This document shows, in pieces, positions 34,288 to 43,074 of a stretch of DNA of 64,000 nt. Under the pieces are notes generated by a model. It was given only the letters and a program-made list of their open reading frames with translations. It had not been told where the DNA came from and made no database searches. The stretch is from NCBI RefSeq assembly GCF_900109115.1, contig NZ_FNYV01000001.1, forward strand, positions 571,003-635,002, written 5' to 3'. Position 1 is the first letter of the stretch. Each line of letters opens with the position of its first letter. This stretch comes from Micromonospora phaseoli. Its GTDB lineage: Bacteria > Actinomycetota > Actinomycetes > Mycobacteriales > Micromonosporaceae. Both the position numbers and the translations under genes were made by a program.

Positions 34288-34655
34288 GCCGGATCCGCCA
34301 GCGGGATCGCCGACCGCCGGACGTCGCCGGGGCCGACCCAGATCTCCCTGAGCGCGTTCACCACCGTGTCCCACTGGCGGCGCTGCTCGGCGAGCTCCGC
34401 CAGACCGCTGGTGGTGATGCGGTAGTACTTGCGGCGCCGCTCTCCGGGGACCGTCTGCCAACTCGACTCGACGTGTCCGAGGCGCTCGAGTCGGTGCAAC
34501 AGCGGGTAGAGCAGCCCCTCCGTCCAGTCCAGCTCACCGGCGGACAGCTCGTTGATGCGCTTGAGGATGGCGTAGCCGTAGCTCTCCCCGTCGGCCAGAA
34601 TGCCCAACACCATCGGTGTGGCCGAGGCGGCCACGAGATCCTTGGTGACCTTCAT
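34284..34655 (-). CDS. PadR-family transcriptional regulator
   Basis: A 123-residue winged-helix repressor: TPMVLGILADGESYGYAILK, RINELSAGELDWTEGLLYPL, LHRLERLGHVESSW and GERRRKYYRITTSGLAELAE are the classic PadR segments, with a C-terminal dimerisation helix. ATG 34655 has GGGAG upstream; a start at 34694 would lie inside the operator. It heads a two-gene operon with the membrane protein and is preceded by a long palindrome overlapping its promoter, so it is probably autoregulated. Confidence 0.88.
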   Translation of the reverse strand: MKVTKDLVAASATPMVLGILADGESYGYAILKRINELSAGELDWTEGLLYPLLHRLERLGHVESSWQTVPGERRRKYYRITTSGLAELAEQRRQWDTVVNALREIWVGPGDVRRSAIPLADPA

Positions 34656-34672
34656 GAGATTCTCCCACCACG

Positions 34673-34722
34673 AATACCTAGAACTATGAGGCATAGTAGT
34701 TCTAGGTATTGGCGCACCGCAA
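34673..34722 (-). promoter_or_regulatory. padR promoter and autoregulatory operator
   Basis: AATACCTAGAACTA (34673-34686) and TAGTTCTAGGTATT (34697-34710) are perfect 14-bp arms. The inner bases CTATG/CATAG would extend the symmetry but for an extra TAG on one side. On the minus strand TTGCGG (34722-34717), an 18-base spacer and TACTAT (34698-34693) form a promoter lying within the palindrome. Confidence 0.7.
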
Positions 34723-34728
34723 GAGACC

Positions 34729-34762
34729 GGCGCTCGTCGCCGACTCGATGGCGGCGAGCGCC
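34729..34762. terminator. Probable terminator of the DEAD-box helicase gene
   Basis: GGCGCTCGTCGCC (34729-34741) and GGCGGCGAGCGCC (34750-34762) form a 13-bp stem with one G-T type pair. An alternative CCGACTCG/CGAGTCGG pair (34740-34747/34771-34778) overlaps it. It lies between the helicase stop and the padR promoter. Confidence 0.45.
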
Positions 34763-34834
34763 GCGATCACCGAGTCGGCCGAGGCCGGGGTGGGGGATCA
34801 GGGTTGAGGTGTCGGAGGGTGGCCGAAGCTACGC

Positions 34835-36220
34835 TCAGCGGCTGCCGCGAGCGCCCGGGCGGGCACGGGCGGAGAAGGATGCCGCGGATCGGGCCGGCAC
34901 GGATCGCGTCGAGGCGGTCGGCGAGGGCTTGCCGCCGCGTCGCCCCCGGCTCCCGGTCGAGGGGGACACCTCGTGCCGGGTCGTGCTGGGCTGCGGCGTC
35001 GTCGGCGGCTGCGGAACCAGCGCCCGTTCCCCGGGGGCGAGTTTGTGCAGCAGAGCGTCGCCCGGCCGCAGCCGGGTGGTGGTCGCGGCGATGCCCGCCT
35101 TGCGGGTCAGTTCGCGTACCTCGGGGGCCTGTGTGTCGGTCATCAGCGTGACGACGGTCCCGGCAGCGCCGGCCCGGGCGGTACGGCCCGAGCGGTGCAG
35201 GTAGGCCTTGTGCTCCACCGGCGGGTCGGCGTGCACGACGAGAGCCACGTCGTCGATGTGGATGCCCCGGGCGGCGATGTCGGTGGCGACGAGCGTGCGC
35301 ACCTCGCCCTCGGAGAACGCCTTGAGGTTCCGGGCGCGGGCGGCCTGGGCCAGGTTGCCGTGCAGTTCCACGGCGGTCACCCCGGCCGCCACCAGCCGGC
35401 GGGTGAGTGTCTTCGCGCCCCGCTTGGTGCGGGTGAACACCACGGTCCGGCCCGGCGCGGCGGTCAGGTCGACCAGCACTGCGAACCGGTCCTCGGCCTG
35501 CACGTGCAGCACGTGGTGCGTCATCTTGGCGACCGGCGACAGCGTCGAGTCGACGCTGTGCACGACCGGGTCGGTGAGGAACCGCCGCACGAGGACGTCG
35601 ACGCCGGAGTCGAGGGTGGCGGAGAAGAGCAGGCGCTGCCCGCCGCGCGGGGTCTGGTCCAGCAGCCGCCGGACGGTCGGCAGGAAACCGAGATCGGCCA
35701 TGTGGTCGGCCTCGTCGAGCACGGTGATCTCGACGGCGTCCAGGTGGGCGTGGCCGGCGTCGACGTGGTCGGCGAGTCGTCCGGGGCAGGCCACCAGCAC
35801 GTCGACACCGGCGCGCAGCCGGGTGATCTGGGGGCGGGCGCCGACACCGCCGAAGACGGTCATCGTGGTCAGCGACAGCGCCTTCGCCAGCGGGGCCATC
35901 ACGCTGTCGATCTGGGTGGCCAGTTCCCGGGTGGGCGCGAGGATCAGCGCCCGGGGGCGCCCGGCCCGTCGGGTGGTGGTGCTGGCGGCCAGGCGGGTCA
36001 GCACCGCCAGCACGAAGGCGTAGGTCTTGCCGGAACCGGTGCGGCCCCGGCCGAGCACGTCTCGCCCGGCGAGCGCGTCAGGCAGCGTGGCGGCCTGGAT
36101 CGGGAACGGCCGGTCCACCCCGGTGGAGGCCAGGACGCGGGTGAGCGCGTCGGGCACACCGAGGTCGGCGAAGGACGGGGAACTGGCTGGGGTGGTCTGT
36201 TGCGGGCGGCGTGCCGCCAT
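34835..36220 (-). CDS. DEAD-box ATP-dependent RNA helicase
   Basis: A 461-residue RNA helicase. The Q-motif region (FADLGVPDALTRVLASTGVDRPFPIQAAT), motif I GRGRTGSGKT (usually A-x-T-GSGKT, here GRTGSGKT), Ia PTRELATQI, II DEAD (VLDEADHM), III SAT, IV VVFTRTKRG, V TDIAARGIH and VI HRSGRTARAG are all present. The C-terminal ~90 residues are a low-complexity basic tail (TTRHEVSP...SFSARARPGARGSR), common in helicases that bind RNA broadly or act in ribosome assembly or cold adaptation. ATG 36220 is set by the family N-terminus. Confidence 0.9.
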   Translation of the reverse strand: MAARRPQQTTPASSPSFADLGVPDALTRVLASTGVDRPFPIQAATLPDALAGRDVLGRGRTGSGKTYAFVLAVLTRLAASTTTRRAGRPRALILAPTRELATQIDSVMAPLAKALSLTTMTVFGGVGARPQITRLRAGVDVLVACPGRLADHVDAGHAHLDAVEITVLDEADHMADLGFLPTVRRLLDQTPRGGQRLLFSATLDSGVDVLVRRFLTDPVVHSVDSTLSPVAKMTHHVLHVQAEDRFAVLVDLTAAPGRTVVFTRTKRGAKTLTRRLVAAGVTAVELHGNLAQAARARNLKAFSEGEVRTLVATDIAARGIHIDDVALVVHADPPVEHKAYLHRSGRTARAGAAGTVVTLMTDTQAPEVRELTRKAGIAATTTRLRPGDALLHKLAPGERALVPQPPTTPQPSTTRHEVSPSTGSRGRRGGKPSPTASTRSVPARSAASFSARARPGARGSR

Positions 36221-36386
36221 GAAGGCTCCGAACGTCGAAGAAGCGCCCCGCCCGGCGCTGACCGTTTCGGCCGCGGCGCGTGGTCTGGGACATCGAACCC
36301 GGCCCGCCATCAGGGGGCCGCGCCGCAAGTCTACCTGAACCCGCCGCCTGCCGACGGCCGGTGAGCGCCGCGTCCCTCGGTGCCGG

Positions 36387-36608
36387 TCAGGACGGCGCCA
36401 CGACCCGCCACCGGCTCTGTCCGCCCATCCACGCGCTGGCCAGGATCTCCGCCGACTTCCGCCCGGGACACGGGTGGATCTTCGACCGGCCGGCTCCGCC
36501 GCCGGCCCTGGCCTCGACTTCCCACAACTCACCGTCAGTGCGGATGTACACATCGCGACGGCCACGTACAGTGTGGTCGCCGTTCCACCAGTGGCGCTCG
36601 ATTCTCAC
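36387..36608 (-). CDS. Conserved-looking small protein, 73 residues
   Basis: The frame begins VRIERHWWNGDHTVRGRRDV and continues YIRTDGELWEVEARAGG...GRSKIHPCPGRKSAEILASAW. The pattern of a basic strand-rich protein with a TDGxxWEVEAR core looks like a short actinobacterial family I have seen only as hypothetical. Codon use is coding-like. The start is uncertain: GTG 36608 directly abuts CGGAGG, whereas GTG 36626 lies upstream without a ribosome-binding site. It sits alone between the helicase and the carboxylase. Function unknown. Confidence 0.5.
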   Translation of the reverse strand: MRIERHWWNGDHTVRGRRDVYIRTDGELWEVEARAGGGAGRSKIHPCPGRKSAEILASAWMGGQSRWRVVAPS

Positions 36609-36626
36609 CCTCCGACCGTATAACAC

Positions 36627-37026
36627 CAGGTGCGAGAGGGAAACGTGGGCGATCTTGGGGATCTTCGCAGATGTAGCGCGACACCGGGTGCGGGATCGTC
36701 ATCTCAGCGTTTTGAGCACGGCTGCGGTGACCCGTTTGGCCTGGTCACCCGGGCTGCAGCGGATCACCGGGCCGCGGCCGGTTGCAAGAAGGTCTCAAGC
36801 CGGTACGGACCCCTCGGGGCGGATGGCCGTACGGCTCACCGGTAGTGACCTGAGCAACGGCCACGCGTCGGCGCACCGCGATTTGGAGGTTTCCCACAGT
36901 TTTCGTTGTCCGAAGGTGGCAGTTCCCACGTCTTCCCTACCGGCCGGTAGGGAAGAAGGTTGTGTGAGCGGGGCCCCGCCCGAGGGCGTCCGGTGCCTGG
37001 GAACCAACCTCTGGAGGGGCTGCTCG
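36627..37026. other. Carboxylase upstream region
   Basis: This stretch has no gene I can support. It contains GCCGTACGGC near 36826 and the 26-bp palindrome at 36932-36957. The carboxylase ribosome-binding site GGAGG lies at 37013-37017. Confidence 0.45.
36932..36957. promoter_or_regulatory. Perfect 26-bp palindrome upstream of the carboxylase
   Basis: Arms TCTTCCCTACCGG and CCGGTAGGGAAGA meet without a spacer, 70 bases before the GTG. TACCGG/CCGGTA half-sites are of the kind bound by TetR-family dimers, so a dedicated repressor or activator of this lipid-related gene is plausible. It could instead be a leader hairpin. Confidence 0.55.
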
Positions 37027-40000
37027 GTGTTCAGCCGCATCGCCATCGTCAACCGAGGTGAGGCCGCCATGCGGCTGATCCACGCTGTTCGCGAACTCAA
37101 CGCCGAGACCAGTGCCCCACCGATCGAGACCATCGCGCTCTACACCGACGCGGAGCGCGGTGCCACCTTCGTCCGGGAGGCGGACCACAGCTACTGCCTC
37201 GGTCCCGCGTCCGCGCGGCCGTACCTGGACCACCGGGTCCTCGAACGGGCGCTCCTCGAGACCGGCGCGGACGCGGCCTGGGTGGGCTGGGGGTTCGTGG
37301 CCGAGGACCCGGCCTTCGCCGAACTCTGTGAGAAGAACGGCGTGACCTTCATCGGCCCGAGCGCCGAGGCGATGCGCAAACTCGGCGACAAGATCGGTGC
37401 GAAGCTGATCGCCGAGGAGGTCGGCGTCCCGGTGGCGCCGTGGAGCCGTGGCGCGGTGCGGAGCCTGGCCGAGGCCCAGCGGGCGGCGGCCGAGATCGGT
37501 TACCCGCTGATGCTCAAGGCGACCGCGGGCGGTGGCGGCCGGGGCATCCGGGTCGTCCGCAGCGACACCGAACTCGCCGAGGCGTACGACCGCACCAGCC
37601 TGGAGGCCGAGCGTGCCTTCGGCAGCGGGGTGGTCTTCCTGGAACGCCTGGTCACCGGTGCGCGGCACGTCGAGGTGCAGGTGATCGCCGACGGTCAGGG
37701 CACCGCGTGGGCGCTGGGAGTACGGGACTGCTCGGTGCAGCGGCGCAACCAGAAGGTCATCGAGGAGTCCGCCTCGCCCGTGCTCTCCCCGGAGCAGACC
37801 CGCGAGTTGAAGGCGGCGGCCGAGCGGCTGGCGCTGGCCGTGGAGTACTGCGGCGCGGGCACCGTGGAGTTCCTGTACCACCCCGGTGAGCGGCTGTTCG
37901 CCTTTCTTGAGGTCAACACCCGGCTGCAGGTCGAGCACCCGATCACCGAGGCCACCACCGACTTCGACCTGGTCAAGGCCCAGCTCCAGGTGGCCGCCGG
38001 AGGCCGCCTCGGTGACCGGATCCCGTCCGAGGCCGGGCACGCCGTCGAGGCGCGGCTCAACGCCGAGGACCCGGACCGCGACTTCGCGCCCTCGCCCGGC
38101 CGGATCGTCCGCCTGGTGCTGCCCAGCGGCCCGGGAGTCCGGGTGGACACCGGGGTCAGCGAGGGCGACGTCATCCCGGCCGACTTCGACTCGATGATCG
38201 CCAAGATCATCGCTTACGGTCGCAGCCGCGAGGAGGCGCTCGGCCGGCTGCGTCGCGCGGTCGCCGAGACCACCGTGATCATCCAGGGCGGCGCCAGCAA
38301 CAAGAGCTTCCTGCTCGACCTGCTCGACCAGCCCGAGGTGATCGACGCCAGCGCCGACACCGGCTGGATCGACCGGGTCCGGGCGCAGGGCCGCCTGGTC
38401 TCCACCAGACACTCCGGCATCGCGCTGGCCGCCGCCGCGATCGAGGCGTACGAGGACGAGGCGCACGTCGAGCGGCAGCGCCTGCTCTCCACCGCGCACG
38501 GCGGCCGTCCGCAGGTCCAGCACGTCAGCGGCCGGCCGATCGACCTCAAGCTGCGCGGCGCGACCTACCGGGTGAGCGTCGCGCAGACCGGGCCGCACCG
38601 CTTCCGCGTCGGCATCGGCGAGGCCGCCGCCGTCGACGCCGAGCTGGAACGGTTCGACGAGCACAGCGGGCGGATCCTGGTCAACGGCCGCCGTTTCCGG
38701 CTCGTCACCGACACCCACGGGCCGATCCACCTGGTCGAGGTGGACGGCGTGACGCACCGCGTCAGCCGCGACGAGGGCGGCGTACTGCGTTCCATGTCGC
38801 CCGCGCTGGTCGTCGCCACCCCGGTGGCGGCGGGCGACGAGGTCGAGCCGGGTGCGCCGGTGCTCGTGCTGGAGAGCATGAAGATGGAGACCGTGCTGCG
38901 CGCGCCGTTCAAGGCGAAGGTGCGCGAGTGCCTGGTCTCCGTCGGCAGCCAGGTGGAGACCGGTGCGCCGCTGCTGCGCCTGGAACCGATCGGCGACGAC
39001 GTCGCGGGCGAGGCCACCGAGTCGGCGGCCGTCGACCTGGAGTTGCCGCCCGAGCCGACCGGCCGCTCCGCCGGGGACCGGGTCGCGCGCGGCATCACCG
39101 ACCTGCGCAGCCTGCTGCTCGGCTACGACCTGGATCCCCGCGACGAGCGCCGGGCCCTGTCCACCTACCTGGCCGCCCGGGCCGAACTGCTCCACCGCCC
39201 GCTCGAGCAGGAGGTGGAGCTGCTGCAGGTCTTCGCGGACCTGTCCGAGCTCAGCCGCAACCGGCCGGCCGGTGAGGAGGGTCGGGCGGACACCCGGGTA
39301 CACAGCCCGCGCGAGTACTTCCACACCTACCTGCAATGCCTCGACGTCGATCGGGCCGCGCTGCCGGACACCTTCCGCCACCGGTTGGCCCGGGTACTCG
39401 CCCACTACGGCGTCGACGACTTCGAGCGCACTGCGGAGCTGGAAGACGCCGTGTTCCGGATCTTCCTCGCGCAGCAGCGGGCCTCGGCCGACGTCAAGGT
39501 GATCGTGACGTTCCTGCAGCGCTGGCTGACCGAGCCGCCGCCCAGCGAGGGGCTGCGCGAGCCGGTCGGTCAGGCGCTGGAGCACCTGATCTTCGCCACC
39601 CAGCTCCGTTTCCCGGTGGTCGGCGACCTGGCCCGCAGCGTCGTGTTCCGGTGGGCCGCCCAGCCGATGCTGCGCCGCAAGCGCGCCGAGGTGTACGCGG
39701 AGGTCCGCAGCAACCTCCGCTATCTCGACCGCAACCCCGACGTGGCCGACCGCGCCGACCGGATCGCGAAGATGGTCGCCTCACCGGAGCCACTGGTGCG
39801 GTTGCTCGCCCAGCGCATCGGCCGGACCGGCGCCGACCACGGCCCGATGCTGGAGGTGCTCAGCCGGCGTTACTACGGCAACCGCGGCGCGAGCGACGCC
39901 AGAGCGGTCGAGGTGGCGGGGCAGTCGTTCTTCACCGCGGAGTACGACCGCGACGGCGAACACTTCCGTCTGGTCGCGGCGGCCACCGACTTCGCCGAAC

Positions 40001-42489
40001 TGCCCGCGACCCTGGCGAAGGTGGCCGGGCTGGTCACTGCGGAATCCGTGGCCGACGTGTACCTGACCTGGACCGACCAGCCCGACGTGAACGCGATGGC
40101 CGCGACCCTGCGGGACATCCTCGACCAGGCCGGCCTGCTGGACGTGCTGGCCCGGGTGACGATCTCGGTGGCCGGACGCAACGGCGCCGAGATGCACCAC
40201 CACTTCACCTTCCGGCCGGAGCTGGGCGAGGACCGGGTCATCCGGGGACTGCATCCGCTGATCGCCCAGCGCCTGCAACTGCCCCGACTGCGCAACTTCG
40301 ACCTGACCCGGCTGCCGTCGGCCGACGAGGAGGTCTACCTCTTCCACTGTGTCGCCCCGGGCAATCCGGCCGACGAGCGGCTGGCGGCGATGGCCCAGGT
40401 CCGCGACCTCACCCCGCTGCGCGACACCGATGGCCGGATCCTCGCGCTGCCCGCGGTAGAGGGCGCGCTGGACGCCTGCCTCGACGCGATCCGTAAGGTC
40501 CAGTCGCGTCGGCCGGCGAAGAAGCGGTTCGACACCAACCGGATCACCATCTTCGTCTGGCCACCCAACGACCTGAGCATCGAGGACCTGAACACCGTCG
40601 CCCAGCGCGTGCTGCCGATCACGGCCGGCGCGGGCCTGGAGGAGGTGCTGTTCCTCGGTCGTCAACGAGACGTGACCACCGGCGAGCTGACCGACATCGC
40701 GGTGCAGATCTCCTACGACGAGGGTATGCGGGTGTCGGTGACCGAGCCGACGGCCGAGCTGATCCAACCGTTGGACGACTACCGGCAGAAGGTGCTCGCC
40801 GCGCGTCGGCGCGGTACGACGTACCCGTACGAGCTGACCGAGATGCTGGCCGGCCGGCGGGGCAGCTTCACCGAGCACGACCTGGACGACGCCGGCGAGC
40901 TGACCCCGGTGCAGCGGCCGAGGGGGCGTAACCGGGCCGGCATCGTCGCCGGTGTGGTCAGCACGCCGACCGAGCGCTATCCCGAAGGGGTCACCCGGGT
41001 GGTGCTGCTCGGCGACCCGACGAAGGCGCTAGGCGCGCTGGCCGAGGCGGAGTGCGCACGGGTGATCGCCGCGCTCGACCTGGCCGAGCGGATGCGGGTA
41101 CCCCTGGACTGGTTCGCCCTGTCGGCCGGGGCGCGGATCTCGATGAGTTCGGGCACCGAGAATATGGACTGGGTGGCTGCCGCACTCAAGCGGATCGTCG
41201 AGTTCACCCAGGCCGGCGGTGAGATCAACATCGTGGTCGCCGGGATCACCGTGGGTGCCCAGCCGTACTGGAACGCCGAAGCCACGATGCTCATGCACAC
41301 CAAGGGCATCCTGGTGATGACCCCGGAGTCGGCGATGGTGCTGACCGGCAAGCAGTCGCTGGACTTCTCCGGCGGGGTGTCGGCCGAGGACAACTTCGGC
41401 ATCGGCGGCTACGACCGGGTGATGGGCCCCAACGGTCAGGCCCAGTACTGGGCCCCGGACCTGCGCGCCGCCCACCAGGTGCTGATGGCGCACCACGAGC
41501 ACACCTACATCGCGCCGGGGGAGACCGGGCCGCGCCGGGCGGTCACCGCCGACCCGGTCGACCGCGACATCTCCGACTACCCGCACGCGGTGCCGGACAG
41601 CGACTTCACCACCGTCGGCGAGATCTTCTCCCGGGAGCGCAACCCCGACCGGAAGAAGGCCTTCGACATCCGTACGCTGATGCGCGCCCTGGCCGACCAG
41701 GACCACGCCGTCCTGGAACGCTGGGCCGGCATGGCCGACGCCGAGACCGCCGTCGTGCAGGACGTACACCTCGGGGGCATCCCCGTATGCCTGCTCGGCA
41801 TCGAGTCCCGGTCGGTGCCGCGACGCGGTTTCCCGCCCACCGACGGTCCGGACACCTACACCGCGGGCACGCTGTTCCCCCGATCGTCGAAGAAGGCGGC
41901 GCGGGCGATCAACGCGGCCAGCGGAAACCGGCCGCTGGTGGTGCTGGCGAACCTGTCCGGCTTCGACGGTTCACCGGAGTCGATGCGCCAGTTGCAGTTG
42001 GAGTACGGCGCCGAGATCGGCCGGGCGATCGTGAACTTCACCGGACCGATCGTCTTCTGCGTGATCTCGCGGTATCACGGCGGCGCGTTCGTGGTCTTCT
42101 CCAAGGCGCTCAACCCGAACATGACGGTCCTCGCCGTGGAGGGCTCGTTCGCGTCCGTCATCGGTGGGGCACCCGCGGCGGCGGTGGTGTTCGCCGGCGA
42201 CGTCAACGCGCGTACCGCCAAGGATCCGCGCGTGCTCGACCTGGAGGCGCGGGTCGCGGCGGCCGCCGACGGGCAGCGGGCGGCGCTGGTCACGCAGCTG
42301 ATGGAGGTGCGGGCCGCGGTCCGGACGGAGAAGTTGGGCGAGGTGGCCACCGAGTTCGACGGCGTGCACAGCATCCAGCGCGCGGTCGAGGTCGGCTCGG
42401 TGGACGCCATCATCCGCCCGCAGGAGCTGCGTCCACAGCTCATCGCCGCCGTCGAGCGTGGCCTTGAGCGGGCGGTCTCGCCGTCCTGA
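37027..42489 (+). CDS. Single-chain multidomain acyl-CoA (acetyl-CoA) carboxylase
   Basis: An 1820-residue biotin enzyme making malonyl-CoA or a related product. Biotin carboxylase fills ~1-450 (SRIAIVNRGEAAMRLIHAV, the ATP loop KATAGGGGRGIRVV, FLEVNTRLQVEHPITE). The biotinyl domain has LVLESMKMETVL with Lys619. A ~650-residue central region follows, then carboxyltransferase N-half (~1330-1560, MSSGTENMDW, LTGKQSLDFSGGVSAEDNFG) and C-half (~1560-1800, LANLSGFDGSPESMRQLQLE). Most bacteria split these onto separate subunits; this is the eukaryotic-type order, known from a few actinomycetes. GTG 37027 has GGAGG nine bases upstream. Acyl specificity is not read from sequence. Confidence 0.9.
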   Translation: MFSRIAIVNRGEAAMRLIHAVRELNAETSAPPIETIALYTDAERGATFVREADHSYCLGPASARPYLDHRVLERALLETGADAAWVGWGFVAEDPAFAELCEKNGVTFIGPSAEAMRKLGDKIGAKLIAEEVGVPVAPWSRGAVRSLAEAQRAAAEIGYPLMLKATAGGGGRGIRVVRSDTELAEAYDRTSLEAERAFGSGVVFLERLVTGARHVEVQVIADGQGTAWALGVRDCSVQRRNQKVIEESASPVLSPEQTRELKAAAERLALAVEYCGAGTVEFLYHPGERLFAFLEVNTRLQVEHPITEATTDFDLVKAQLQVAAGGRLGDRIPSEAGHAVEARLNAEDPDRDFAPSPGRIVRLVLPSGPGVRVDTGVSEGDVIPADFDSMIAKIIAYGRSREEALGRLRRAVAETTVIIQGGASNKSFLLDLLDQPEVIDASADTGWIDRVRAQGRLVSTRHSGIALAAAAIEAYEDEAHVERQRLLSTAHGGRPQVQHVSGRPIDLKLRGATYRVSVAQTGPHRFRVGIGEAAAVDAELERFDEHSGRILVNGRRFRLVTDTHGPIHLVEVDGVTHRVSRDEGGVLRSMSPALVVATPVAAGDEVEPGAPVLVLESMKMETVLRAPFKAKVRECLVSVGSQVETGAPLLRLEPIGDDVAGEATESAAVDLELPPEPTGRSAGDRVARGITDLRSLLLGYDLDPRDERRALSTYLAARAELLHRPLEQEVELLQVFADLSELSRNRPAGEEGRADTRVHSPREYFHTYLQCLDVDRAALPDTFRHRLARVLAHYGVDDFERTAELEDAVFRIFLAQQRASADVKVIVTFLQRWLTEPPPSEGLREPVGQALEHLIFATQLRFPVVGDLARSVVFRWAAQPMLRRKRAEVYAEVRSNLRYLDRNPDVADRADRIAKMVASPEPLVRLLAQRIGRTGADHGPMLEVLSRRYYGNRGASDARAVEVAGQSFFTAEYDRDGEHFRLVAAATDFAELPATLAKVAGLVTAESVADVYLTWTDQPDVNAMAATLRDILDQAGLLDVLARVTISVAGRNGAEMHHHFTFRPELGEDRVIRGLHPLIAQRLQLPRLRNFDLTRLPSADEEVYLFHCVAPGNPADERLAAMAQVRDLTPLRDTDGRILALPAVEGALDACLDAIRKVQSRRPAKKRFDTNRITIFVWPPNDLSIEDLNTVAQRVLPITAGAGLEEVLFLGRQRDVTTGELTDIAVQISYDEGMRVSVTEPTAELIQPLDDYRQKVLAARRRGTTYPYELTEMLAGRRGSFTEHDLDDAGELTPVQRPRGRNRAGIVAGVVSTPTERYPEGVTRVVLLGDPTKALGALAEAECARVIAALDLAERMRVPLDWFALSAGARISMSSGTENMDWVAAALKRIVEFTQAGGEINIVVAGITVGAQPYWNAEATMLMHTKGILVMTPESAMVLTGKQSLDFSGGVSAEDNFGIGGYDRVMGPNGQAQYWAPDLRAAHQVLMAHHEHTYIAPGETGPRRAVTADPVDRDISDYPHAVPDSDFTTVGEIFSRERNPDRKKAFDIRTLMRALADQDHAVLERWAGMADAETAVVQDVHLGGIPVCLLGIESRSVPRRGFPPTDGPDTYTAGTLFPRSSKKAARAINAASGNRPLVVLANLSGFDGSPESMRQLQLEYGAEIGRAIVNFTGPIVFCVISRYHGGAFVVFSKALNPNMTVLAVEGSFASVIGGAPAAAVVFAGDVNARTAKDPRVLDLEARVAAAADGQRAALVTQLMEVRAAVRTEKLGEVATEFDGVHSIQRAVEVGSVDAIIRPQELRPQLIAAVERGLERAVSPS

Positions 42490-42546
42490 GTGGTGGGCAC
42501 GCCGTCGGCGGGACGCGGTCCTGCCGGCGGCGTGCCACGATGAGCC

Positions 42547-43017
42547 GTGCCCGAGGACCGGAACCCGCCGATCACCTTCGAAACGAGCTGCACCGTCGCG
42601 GCCCCACCTGAGGCGGTGTACCAGCATCTGACCGATCCGCGCAGCTACATCGGATTGTCGCCCTTGATCGTGGCGGTCGACGACGTGCGGACCGGCCACG
42701 ACGCCGAGGGGCGCGGGGTCACCGACTACGTCGCCGTCGAACGGTTCCGGCTGGTCGGGCCGTTGCGGTGGGACAACCGCATCCGGGTACGCATGGTCTC
42801 GACGCCACCACACGGCCCGCTGGTCAGCGAGGTGCGCAGCCCGGGTTGGGTGACCCTGCGCGCGGTGGTCGAGCTGACCCCGATGCCGGAGGGCACCCGG
42901 GTCGACGAACGGGTCACCGCCCACGCACCGGCACCCCTGCGGCGTTTCGTGGCCGGTCAGGCCCGCCAGGTCGCGGCGTACCGGGCGGCCGAGCTGACCC
43001 GTCGCATGGCGGCGTAG
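42547..43017 (+). CDS. SRPBCC (polyketide cyclase/START-like) protein
   Basis: A 156-residue single-domain protein: ITFETSCTVAAPPEAVYQHL starts the typical SRPBCC strand-helix, followed by alternating strands (YVAVERFRLVGPLRWDNRIR, VELTPMPEGTRVDERVTAHA) and the long C-terminal helix AGQARQVAAYRAAELTRRMA. These proteins bind hydrophobic ligands; the role is unknown. The GTG start at 42547 is 57 bases after the carboxylase stop on the same strand, so co-transcription is possible, though lipid-related cooperation is only a guess. Confidence 0.72.
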   Translation: MPEDRNPPITFETSCTVAAPPEAVYQHLTDPRSYIGLSPLIVAVDDVRTGHDAEGRGVTDYVAVERFRLVGPLRWDNRIRVRMVSTPPHGPLVSEVRSPGWVTLRAVVELTPMPEGTRVDERVTAHAPAPLRRFVAGQARQVAAYRAAELTRRMAA

Positions 43018-43040
43018 CCGCATCCGGCCCCACCGTCGAC

Positions 43041-43068
43041 GCCCCCGAACCTGAAGGGTACCGGGGGC
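43041..43068. terminator. Bidirectional hairpin terminator
   Basis: GCCCCCG (43041-43047) pairs with CGGGGGC (43062-43068) between the convergent SRPBCC and membrane-anchored protein genes. Confidence 0.55.
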
Positions 43069-43074
43069 GGCTTG

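Noticed and set aside
36826..36835. GCCGTACGGC palindrome in the carboxylase upstream region
   Set aside because: Ten-base GC-rich palindromes are frequent by chance in this genome composition; it was noted but not called as an operator.
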